From Prochlorococcus marinus str. MIT 9301 (GTDB taxonomy: Bacteria; Cyanobacteriota; Cyanobacteriia; PCC-6307; Cyanobiaceae): a stretch of DNA of 64,000 nt. Of the stretch, positions 47,412-54,683 are shown in pieces (positions within the stretch are counted from its first letter, which is position 1; the number at the start of each line of letters is the position of its first letter). Where the stretch lies: positions 806,001-870,000 of the forward strand of contig NC_009091.1 of NCBI RefSeq assembly GCF_000015965.1. Reading direction: 5' to 3'. The notes below the pieces were generated by a model that saw only the letters and a list, made by a program, of their open reading frames with translations, did not search any database and was not told where the DNA came from. A program made the position numbers and the translations under genes.

Positions 47412-50400
47412 ATGGAATCTTTCAGAACCTATCTAAATAGAGATGAAAAGCCATTAATAATTTTTGACGGAGGTACTGGAACATCATTTCAGAACTTAAA
47501 TCTTACAGCAGACGACTTTGGAGGAAAAGAATTAGAGGGTTGTAATGAAAACCTTGTTTTATCCTCACCAAAGATAGTTGAAAAGGTCCATAATTCATTC
47601 TTAGAAGCAGGTTGTCATGTTATAGAAACTAATACTTTTGGTGCCTCATCAATAGTTCTTGATGAATATGATATTAAGAATAAGGCATATGAGATAAATA
47701 AAAATGCTGCACTAATAGCAAAAAAAGCTGCTGCAAAATATACATCAGTTGATAAGCCAAGGTTTGTTGCTGGTTCAATTGGACCAACAACTAAATTACC
47801 CACATTAGGACATATAAATTTTGATGAATTAAAGGAATCATATAAAGAACAGATATATGGTCTTACGGATGGAGGAGTTGATCTACTTTTAATTGAAACT
47901 TGTCAAGATGTATTGCAAATAAAATCTGCCTTATTAGCTTCTAAAGAAGTACTTGATAGTAAAAATATAGATATACCTATAATGGTATCTATAACAATGG
48001 AAACAACAGGTACTATGCTTGTTGGATCTGACATTGCCTCTGCATTAACAATATTAGAGCCGTTTAATATAGATATCCTTGGACTAAATTGTGCTACTGG
48101 TCCAGAACAAATGAAAGAACATATTAAATATTTGTCTGAAAATTCTCCCTTCGCTATAAGCTGTATTCCCAACGCAGGACTTCCTGAAAATATTGGCGGT
48201 GTTGCTCACTACAGATTAAAGCCAATAGAATTAAAGATGCAGTTAATGAATTTTATATATGACTTTAATGTTCAATTAATAGGTGGATGTTGTGGGACAA
48301 CACCCGAACATATTAAATATCTTTCTTCAATAATCGATGAAATTATTGATAAAGAAATGCCAAATAAAAATGGTAAGAACAATTTAAGTGGCTATATTCC
48401 TTCTGCATCATCAATATATAATTCTGTACCGTACAAACAAGACAATTCTATTTTGATTGTAGGCGAAAGATTAAATGCAAGTGGATCTAAAAAGGTAAGG
48501 GAGTTGTTAAATAACGATGATTGGGATGGACTAGTATCAATTGCCAAGCAACAACAAAAAGAAAATGCACACGTTCTTGATGTGAATGTTGATTATGTAG
48601 GGAGAGACGGAGTGAAAGATATGAAAGAAATAACATCAAGACTTGTTACCAATATAAATTTGCCATTAATGATTGACTCTACAGATGCTGACAAAATGGA
48701 AAGTGGATTAAAGTCAGCTGGTGGTAAATGTATTATAAATTCAACCAATTACGAAGACGGTAATGAAAGGTTTGATCAAGTTCTTAATTTAGCCTTGGGG
48801 TATGGTTCAGGTCTTGTTGTAGGAACTATTGATGAAGATGGAATGGCAAGGAATGCAGATAAAAAATATGACATTGCTAAACGAGCAATTAATAGAACCA
48901 GGGAATGCGGTTTGTCTGATTATGAGCTCTTTTTTGATCCATTAGCTCTTCCAATATCTACTGGGATAGAAGAAGATAGATTAAATGCTAAAGAAACAAT
49001 TACTGCTATATCAAAAATTCGTGAAAATTTTCCTGAGATTCACATCATACTTGGGATATCAAACATTAGTTTTGGTCTTTCACCATTATCCAGAATTAAT
49101 CTAAATTCAATATTTTTAGATGAATGCATTAAAGCAGGATTGGATTCTGCTATCATCGCACCAAATAAAATTTTGCCATTATCAAAAATTTCTGAAGAAA
49201 CCAAAAAGCTTTGTTTAGATTTGATATATGACAAAAGAAAATTTGAAGATGATATTTGTATTTATGATCCATTAGTAGAATTAACAAAAGCTTTTCAAGA
49301 TTTATCTATTCAAGATTTCAAAAAAGCATCTTCAGAAAATAAAAACCTAACTCTGGAAGAAAGCCTAAAAAACCATATTATTGATGGAGAGAAAATAGGT
49401 TTAGAGGATCAACTAAATAAAGCTTTAAAAAAATATAAACCTCTAGAAATAATTAATACCTTTCTACTAGATGGGATGAAAGTTGTAGGTGATTTATTTG
49501 GCTCAGGTCAAATGCAATTGCCATTTGTACTCCAATCCGCCGAAACAATGAAATTTGCCGTTTCAATTTTAGAACCACATATGGAAACTGTAGAAGAAAA
49601 CATATCAAATGGAAAACTCTTAATTGCAACAGTCAAAGGCGATGTTCATGATATAGGAAAAAATTTGGTTGACATAATACTTACAAATAATGGTTATGAA
49701 GTAATAAATCTTGGAATAAAGCAAGATGTTTCAGCAATTATAGATGCACAAAAAAAGCACAATGCAGATTGCATCGCTATGAGCGGATTACTTGTTAAAT
49801 CAACAGCTTTTATGAAAGATAATTTAGAAGCTTTTAACAATCAAGATATTAGTGTACCAGTAATATTAGGAGGTGCAGCCTTAACCCCAAAATTTGTAAA
49901 TGAGGACTGCAGCCAAATATATAAAGGGAAAATTTTATACGGAAAAGATGCGTTCACTGATCTTAAATTCATGAATGAATATATGGACAATAAAAAAAAG
50001 GGTAATTGGTCAAATACAGAGGGATTCATCAACAATGAGGGAATAGATATTAATTTAGCCTCATCAAAGTCCAACTCTCAAGCTGTTAAAAAATCAATAT
50101 CTATAGATATAGAGACTTCTAAATTTAATTTAAAAGAAAATTTTATAAGATCTAAATTTATAAATGAAGAAGAACCAATTCAAGCTCCTTTCTTGGGAAC
50201 GAAAGTCTTGAACGAGATTGATATAGATTTAAATAAGTTAATTTTTTATTTAGATACAAAAGCTCTATTTAGCGGACAATGGCAAATAAAAAAAGGAAAA
50301 AACCAAAGCGTAGATGAATACAATAACTATTTGGATTCATATGCTAAACCATTGCTAGATAGATGGTTAGAGACAATTGTAGAAAAAAAACTTATTTCAC

Positions 50401-50978
50401 CCAAAGCAGTTTATGGATATTTCAGATGCGGTAGAAAAGATAATAGTATTTTCTTATTTGATGATAAATCATTAAATAAAATTTCCGAATTTAATTTCCC
50501 AAGACAAAAATCTGGGAATAATTTATGCATAGCTGATTTTTATTGTGATTTGAAAAAGGATAAACCGATAGATATATTTCCTATGCAGGCAGTAACGATG
50601 GGCGATATTGCCAGTGAATATTCTCAAAAATTATTTAAAGAAGATAAGTATAGCGATTATTTATTATTCCATGGACTTACAGTGCAATTAGCAGAAGCTC
50701 TAGCTGAGTATGTCCATGCATTAATTCGTATTGAATGTGGTTTTAGGACTGAAGAACCAGACAAAAATAGAGAAATACTAGCTCAAAAATATAGAGGAGC
50801 TAGATATTCATTTGGTTATCCTGCATGTCCAAAAGTATCTGATTCAAACATACAATTATCATTGTTGGATGCAAAAAGAATAAGCTTGACCATGGATGAA
50901 TCTGAACAACTTCATCCAGAACAAAGTACTACAGCTATCATTTCACTGCACTCAAAAGCTAAATATTTCAGCGCTTAA
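47412..50978 (+). CDS. metH: Cobalamin-dependent methionine synthase
   Basis: Methylates homocysteine from methyl-THF through B12. At 1188 residues all four modules are present: homocysteine-binding (IFDGGTGTSFQNL near 17; zinc Cys in LNCATGP and IGGCCGTTPEH near 290-300), pterin-binding (GERLNASGSKKVREL near 352; DVNVDYVGRDG), cobalamin-binding (DGMKVVGDLFGSGQMQLPFVLQS-type cap near 690; VKGDVHDIGKNLVDI near 742-756 with the Co-ligand His), and the AdoMet activation domain (ARYSFGYPACP near 1135). No B12 riboswitch is seen; only 13 bp separate it from ilvE. It probably uses the cell's own pseudocobalamin. Confidence 0.97.
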   Translation: MESFRTYLNRDEKPLIIFDGGTGTSFQNLNLTADDFGGKELEGCNENLVLSSPKIVEKVHNSFLEAGCHVIETNTFGASSIVLDEYDIKNKAYEINKNAALIAKKAAAKYTSVDKPRFVAGSIGPTTKLPTLGHINFDELKESYKEQIYGLTDGGVDLLLIETCQDVLQIKSALLASKEVLDSKNIDIPIMVSITMETTGTMLVGSDIASALTILEPFNIDILGLNCATGPEQMKEHIKYLSENSPFAISCIPNAGLPENIGGVAHYRLKPIELKMQLMNFIYDFNVQLIGGCCGTTPEHIKYLSSIIDEIIDKEMPNKNGKNNLSGYIPSASSIYNSVPYKQDNSILIVGERLNASGSKKVRELLNNDDWDGLVSIAKQQQKENAHVLDVNVDYVGRDGVKDMKEITSRLVTNINLPLMIDSTDADKMESGLKSAGGKCIINSTNYEDGNERFDQVLNLALGYGSGLVVGTIDEDGMARNADKKYDIAKRAINRTRECGLSDYELFFDPLALPISTGIEEDRLNAKETITAISKIRENFPEIHIILGISNISFGLSPLSRINLNSIFLDECIKAGLDSAIIAPNKILPLSKISEETKKLCLDLIYDKRKFEDDICIYDPLVELTKAFQDLSIQDFKKASSENKNLTLEESLKNHIIDGEKIGLEDQLNKALKKYKPLEIINTFLLDGMKVVGDLFGSGQMQLPFVLQSAETMKFAVSILEPHMETVEENISNGKLLIATVKGDVHDIGKNLVDIILTNNGYEVINLGIKQDVSAIIDAQKKHNADCIAMSGLLVKSTAFMKDNLEAFNNQDISVPVILGGAALTPKFVNEDCSQIYKGKILYGKDAFTDLKFMNEYMDNKKKGNWSNTEGFINNEGIDINLASSKSNSQAVKKSISIDIETSKFNLKENFIRSKFINEEEPIQAPFLGTKVLNEIDIDLNKLIFYLDTKALFSGQWQIKKGKNQSVDEYNNYLDSYAKPLLDRWLETIVEKKLISPKAVYGYFRCGRKDNSIFLFDDKSLNKISEFNFPRQKSGNNLCIADFYCDLKKDKPIDIFPMQAVTMGDIASEYSQKLFKEDKYSDYLLFHGLTVQLAEALAEYVHALIRIECGFRTEEPDKNREILAQKYRGARYSFGYPACPKVSDSNIQLSLLDAKRISLTMDESEQLHPEQSTTAIISLHSKAKYFSA

Positions 50979-50987
50979 TCTAAATCT

Positions 50988-51206
50988 TTAGTTGTTTTCT
51001 AAATATTCAATAATTTCTTCTTGAAGTTCTTCCATCGTTTCATTATCACCTAAATCAAGTCCCTCACCCGCCGCGTCCTGTGTTAACTCAAGATAATATG
51101 AAGCGCCATCACTAGATAAAAATTCAAATGCGGAAGTTTCATCACTATCTTTAAAAGCTTCATAAAGAGCTTTAAATGCTATGTTTTCAGTAAAGTCCCA
51201 ATCCAT
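50988..51206 (-). CDS. Small acidic protein, 72 aa, unknown function
   Basis: A strongly acidic protein: the last 35 residues hold many Asp and Glu (ending EELQEEIIEYLENN). The opening WDFTENIAFKALYEAFKDSDE suggests a helical fold. No family is recognised. The ATG has only a weak AAGG site 11 bases upstream, while a near-perfect AAGGAGGT (51241-51234) lies 27 bases upstream with no in-frame start behind it. The gene converges on metH with 9 bp between stops and diverges from DUF2237. Confidence 0.7.
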   Translation of the reverse strand: MDWDFTENIAFKALYEAFKDSDETSAFEFLSSDGASYYLELTQDAAGEGLDLGDNETMEELQEEIIEYLENN

Positions 51207-51305
51207 AATGAAAAAAACCTTATTAGAATTATTACCTCCTTACCCCCCATACTCGTCAACCTTTTTTAAAGAAATGTTGGTGTTTTATTATTATTAAAAA
51301 AATCT

Positions 51306-51689
51306 ATGAACATAAATAATCAAAATCAGTTAAATGTCCTTGGGGAAAAAATTGAGATTTGTAGTTGCGCACCTATGACAGGGTGGTTCAGGGATGGATT
51401 TTGCAACTATGACAAGAATGATGGAGGGAATCATTCCATATGTTGTGTGATGGATGATAATTTCCTGAAATATAGTAAATCACAAGGTAATGATTTAATT
51501 ACTCCTATGCCTATTTATTCCTTCCCAGGACTAAAGGATGGTGATCATTGGTGTATTTGTCTTGATAGGTGGAAGCAAGCATTATTAGACGGTCTTGCAC
51601 CAAAAGTCATATTAGAATCAACTAATATTGTAGTCTTAGAATCAGTACCTCTTGAAAAATTGAAAGAATATCAATTTAATAAAAAGTAA
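51306..51689 (+). CDS. DUF2237 family protein
   Basis: A 127-residue protein matching DUF2237 through its full length: NVLGEKIEICSCAPMTGWFRDGFC, HSICCVMDDNFLKYSKSQGNDL, FPGLKDGDHWCICLDRWKQAL and LAPKVILESTN. Several conserved Cys (SCAPMTG, DGFC, SICC, HWCIC) could bind metal or form disulfides. The function of the family is unknown. It lies on its own between the acidic protein gene and the Ap4A phosphorylase-like gene; a T-rich stretch (around 51699-51710) follows the stop. Confidence 0.88.
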   Translation: MNINNQNQLNVLGEKIEICSCAPMTGWFRDGFCNYDKNDGGNHSICCVMDDNFLKYSKSQGNDLITPMPIYSFPGLKDGDHWCICLDRWKQALLDGLAPKVILESTNIVVLESVPLEKLKEYQFNKK

Positions 51690-51737
51690 TTACAAGTTTA
51701 TTTTTTTTTTTAAAATGGTTATGATAAATTTTTTTTA

Positions 51738-52568
51738 ATGAGTTTAGAAATATATTGGAAAAAAGCATTAGAACAAACTCGATTATCAATTGATGATGAA
51801 TCTTTATATCCTCTCAAAACTGATATTATTACAAGAGATTTATATGAAAAAGACGACTTCATAATTAGGAAACTCGATACTTCAAAATTTATTAAAAAAA
51901 AAATTTATGGTCCTAAGCAAAATCCGTTTTGTCCTTGGGAAAAGATACTAGAAATTGATAAAATTGGTGATAATCATCAACTAATATTAAATAAGTACCC
52001 TGTACAAAAAGGTCATATTTTACTTATTACAAATAAATGGAAACCTCAAAATGGATGGTTAGATATTAAAGATTGGAGAGCGATCCAACAAGTTAATAAT
52101 GATACTAGTGGATTATGGTTTTTCAATAGTTCTCCAATTGCGGGAGCAAGTCAACCTCACAGGCATTTTCAACTTCTGCGTAGATCTAAAGGTGAAATAT
52201 CATGCCCTAGAGAAAAGTGGTTTTTAGAGATGAACTCATATCAAGATCTAGATAGTAAGCTTAAAAAAAATATTATTGTATCCAAATTTGATTTTTTAGA
52301 AAATCCATCATGTCTTTTTGAGTTTTACTTAGAATTATGCAAGAAATTGGGACTTGGGGATCCTATTAGTGATAAGAAACCGATATATCCCTACAATATT
52401 TTAATAACTAATAAATGGATCGCTATTATAAAAAGAAAAAAAGATCATATTCATGGTTTCAGTATTAACGGTTTAGGATTTGCAGGATATCTACTAGTAA
52501 CTGAAAATTCAAATATTAATTATTTAAAGAAATTTGGCCCTGAAAAACTTCTAGAAAGTTTTGTTTGA
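51738..52568 (+). CDS. ATP adenylyltransferase / Ap4A phosphorylase family
   Basis: A 276-residue HIT-superfamily enzyme like yeast Apa1/Apa2. It phosphorolyses diadenosine tetraphosphate to ADP and ATP, or runs in reverse. The histidine motif is at H141-x-H143-x-Q145 in SQPHRHFQLLRR; the upstream NKYPVQKGHILLITNKW (near 85-101) and NSSPIAGASQPH match the family. The C-terminal YPYNILITNKWIAIIKR is the second conserved block. No regulatory neighbour is obvious. Confidence in family is high; the physiological direction is unknown. Confidence 0.87.
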   Translation: MSLEIYWKKALEQTRLSIDDESLYPLKTDIITRDLYEKDDFIIRKLDTSKFIKKKIYGPKQNPFCPWEKILEIDKIGDNHQLILNKYPVQKGHILLITNKWKPQNGWLDIKDWRAIQQVNNDTSGLWFFNSSPIAGASQPHRHFQLLRRSKGEISCPREKWFLEMNSYQDLDSKLKKNIIVSKFDFLENPSCLFEFYLELCKKLGLGDPISDKKPIYPYNILITNKWIAIIKRKKDHIHGFSINGLGFAGYLLVTENSNINYLKKFGPEKLLESFV

Positions 52569-52571
52569 ATA

Positions 52572-52751
52572 CTAATTAGTTACCTCAACTTCCTTATCCC
52601 TGCTTATTTGGCTTTCTAGAACTTCTATAGATGCTGTTACTGATGCAATTTTACGTTCAAGTGAATCCTTAATATAGTTGAGCATTTCTAATTTCTTGTG
52701 TTGATAAAAACTCTTTTTTTCTTTAGATGACTTGGAATAACAATTTAACAT
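52572..52751 (-). CDS. Small coiled-coil protein, 59 aa, hypothetical
   Basis: ATG at 52749-52751 and TAG at 52572-52574 bound a 59-codon frame that fills most of the gap between the Ap4A phosphorylase-like gene (4 bp away, convergent) and the RHH/J-domain gene (divergent). The product is charged and helical (MLNYIKDSLERKIASVTASI, VLESQISRDKEV), with heptad-like spacing suggesting a short coiled coil. No family is recognised. It is supported by gene packing and amphipathic composition, not by homology. Confidence 0.5.
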   Translation of the reverse strand: MLNCYSKSSKEKKSFYQHKKLEMLNYIKDSLERKIASVTASIEVLESQISRDKEVEVTN

Positions 52752-52897
52752 TTTTTTATTTTTATTATAAAAAGATACTTAATTGACTTGTGACAGAAAA
52801 AATAAATTGGTTTTAATTTAAAAACAATATTCCTTGTGGACTTTCAATATATTTTGAATAAAATTAAATAAATTCCATACTCTTCAAGAAAATATTA

Positions 52898-53908
52898 TTG
52901 AATAGTCCTGAAAATTCAAATACAAAAAGAATTTCAATTGATTTACCTGAGGAACTAATTTCCAGGTTTGATCAATTACGAAAAGAGTGGGGATTTAGAG
53001 CAAGAGGACCTGTAATAGAAAAGATACTTAAAGAACTTCTTCAAGAAGATGATTTACTACCTAAAAACCAACAGCAAGAAATAGACTTTAACGATAAGAA
53101 TACTAATGAAAATTTAAATATTGATGAAGATACTGCATTGGTATTAATTAAATCAGACGTAAAAAAAGAAATTAATGAGATATCTTTAAATAAAAGATCT
53201 ACAAATAACAATCAATATAAAGAAACAGCCAACTCAAATATAAGCCTTCCCAATTTCGTTGAAAAAAAAGTAAAGAATCTAAGAAGAAGTATTAATAGTG
53301 AAAAATTAAAGGAGAATATTAATGATATTCAAATTAATACAATCAAAGAAACTGAATTAATAAAATGTCGAATTGAGTTAATTAGTCATTGGGAAACACT
53401 ATATGGATCAGTTCCTAATGACCATGTAGTAGAAGCTTCATTGGATTGGTTTGAAAGGGATATATGGCCAAATCTTGATGGGACTGAAAATCTACCCTTT
53501 ACTTGGAGTGCAGCCAATAAATTAATGTCAGAATTATGCCCATTTTGGATAAAGAAAAATCCATCACTTGAAATTGTTTTATTAATGATTGGCGTTTTAG
53601 AAGACCCTTTTGCAACATCAGATCTGATAAATAGAATACCAACACTTATGAGAAGGTTTGTAAGTAGATTTAAGCGAAATAATAGATCAAATTCATTTGA
53701 AACTTTGGACTCAACAATGACAGTACATGGAGCACTTAAATTATTGAATTTATCAACATCAGCAGGATCAGCTCATACATTCCGTAAAATTAGGGAGGCC
53801 TATAAATCAATAGCCTTAGAGACACATCCAGATGCTGGAGGATCAACAGATCAAATGAGAAAATTAAATGAAGCGTATCAATTGTTAAAAAATCTATATA
53901 GAGACTAG
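52898..53908 (+). CDS. RHH-like N-terminus fused to C-terminal J-domain
   Basis: A 336-residue protein of unusual build. Residues of about 10-47 (RISIDLPEELISRFDQLRKE then RGPVIEKILKELL) look like a ribbon-helix-helix DNA-binding segment: a short strand followed by two helices. A charged, Asn-rich linker follows (50-160), then a conserved helical region (SHWETLYGSVPNDHVVEASLDWFERDIW, near 165-195; FTWSAANKLMSELCPFWIKKN). The C-terminus is a J-domain (about 272-336) with HPD at 310-312. It begins with TTG 52898; no ATG is nearby. A DnaK partner is encoded at 22743. It may be a DNA-linked co-chaperone, but the function is not known. Its stop codon abuts the first 56-bp repeat. Confidence 0.8.
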   Translation: MNSPENSNTKRISIDLPEELISRFDQLRKEWGFRARGPVIEKILKELLQEDDLLPKNQQQEIDFNDKNTNENLNIDEDTALVLIKSDVKKEINEISLNKRSTNNNQYKETANSNISLPNFVEKKVKNLRRSINSEKLKENINDIQINTIKETELIKCRIELISHWETLYGSVPNDHVVEASLDWFERDIWPNLDGTENLPFTWSAANKLMSELCPFWIKKNPSLEIVLLMIGVLEDPFATSDLINRIPTLMRRFVSRFKRNNRSNSFETLDSTMTVHGALKLLNLSTSAGSAHTFRKIREAYKSIALETHPDAGGSTDQMRKLNEAYQLLKNLYRD

Positions 53909-53963
53909 TATAGTAATTCCCATATAAGACTAATTACAAGTCTAATTAATAGTCTCATATAAG
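53908..53963 (+). repeat. 56-bp element, copy 1 (12-bp phased AGACT/AGTCT)
   Basis: Begins on the last base of the preceding stop codon with GTATAGTAATTC. Contains AGACT at 53927, AGTCT at 53939 and AGTCTC at 53951, spaced exactly 12 bp. By my hand alignment it matches copy 2 at 43 of 56 positions and the reverse complement of copy 3 at 41 of 56, without gaps. Confidence 0.75.
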
Positions 53964-54329
53964 AGAGCTGTTAAGCAAAAAATTTCTTATTTTAATCAAT
54001 TATTTTTATTCAAATTTATTTAAGCAAAAAAATATGTATTAATGAAATTAAGATAAAATTTCTTTTAAAAAATAAAAATTTCCTTGTATAGCAATTCTTA
54101 AATAAGACTTATTATTAGTCTATTATATAGTCTCAAAATAGATAAGTAAGATATATAAATTAATCGATTTGAATGAATAATGTCCAAACTGCTTAATGCC
54201 TGTGAAAAATTAAAAATTGAATAATAAATCAATAAATTATGTCCTTTAAATGTCCAAGAAATTAATAAGGACTAGAAAGCATCGCTATAATTGCATTTTA
54301 TGTGCCCTCGTACTGCCTTAAAGACAGTA
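53909..54329. other. 421-bp non-coding region with two repeat copies
   Basis: No plausible gene is found on either strand. It contains two direct copies of the 56-bp element (53908-53963 and 54086-54141, offset 178 bp), a short direct repeat AATGTCCAA (54179-54187 and 54249-54257), and a palindrome GTACTG...CAGTAC (54310-54315 with 54325-54330) at the 3' end of the secreted protein gene. The base composition is extremely AT-rich. Confidence 0.7.
54086..54141 (+). repeat. 56-bp element, copy 2
   Basis: Begins GTATAGCAATTC and carries AGACT at 54105, AGTCT at 54117 and AGTCTC at 54129, the same 12-bp phase as copy 1. It lies about 190 bp from the end of the small secreted protein gene. Confidence 0.75.
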
Positions 54330-54590
54330 CTACTTAGATTGAAGCTTTTCAATGGCAGTTTGTTTATCAATACTAGGGACGTCACTCAATCCATTAGCAT
54401 CAAACCAAGGAGCGCTAGCCCAATCAAATCCTTCGCCAAAAGTATTATCTGGTGCGGTTATATACCAGTGACATGACGCATCTGGTATGTCAACAGCGCA
54501 TTTTGACCAATCATCTGACCACTGAGGGACTTGTACCCACAACACTGAAGATAGAAGTAGAGATAGCAGACTTATCATGTGCTTTATCAT
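54330..54590 (-). CDS. Small secreted protein, 86 aa, unknown function
   Basis: The first 20-22 residues form a signal peptide (MIKHMISLLSLLLSSVLWVQ), so the product is probably exported. The mature part is small, acidic and aromatic, with Trp at several places (VPQWSDDWSKC, CHWYITAPD, FDWASAPWFD) and two Cys (C31, C40) that could form a disulfide. Start is at Met1, or Met5 (54578). No family is recognised. It has a different feel from its housekeeping neighbours, and is bracketed by three copies of a 56-bp repeat, two past its 3' end and one behind its start. Confidence 0.7.
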   Translation of the reverse strand: MIKHMISLLSLLLSSVLWVQVPQWSDDWSKCAVDIPDASCHWYITAPDNTFGEGFDWASAPWFDANGLSDVPSIDKQTAIEKLQSK

Positions 54591-54625
54591 ACAACATTAA
54601 TTACTTTTATAGGATTATTATTTAT

Positions 54626-54681
54626 CTTATACAAGAATCATAATTAGACTAGTTTATAGACTTATATGAGATTAGCAATAC
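54626..54681 (-). repeat. 56-bp element, copy 3 (inverted)
   Basis: On the minus strand it reads GTATTGCTAATCTCATATAAG then TCT and a second AGTCT 12 bp on, and ends GTATAAG. It lies between the start of the secreted protein gene and the stop of pheT (3 bp away). It is the most diverged copy: the third AGTCT is GATTCT. Confidence 0.7.
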
Positions 54682-54683
54682 AA

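Noticed and set aside
53908..54141. CRISPR array
   Set aside because: Only two direct copies, 178 bp apart, with 77% identity and a 12-bp internal period; no regular spacers and no cas genes.
53909..54329. tRNA-linked genomic island
   Set aside because: No tRNA, integrase or attachment-like repeat of a tRNA end is nearby; the two tRNAs in the window are far away.
54310..54330. Intrinsic terminator of the secreted protein gene
   Set aside because: The 6-bp stem overlaps the stop codon, but no T-run follows on the minus strand, so it is not a convincing rho-independent terminator.
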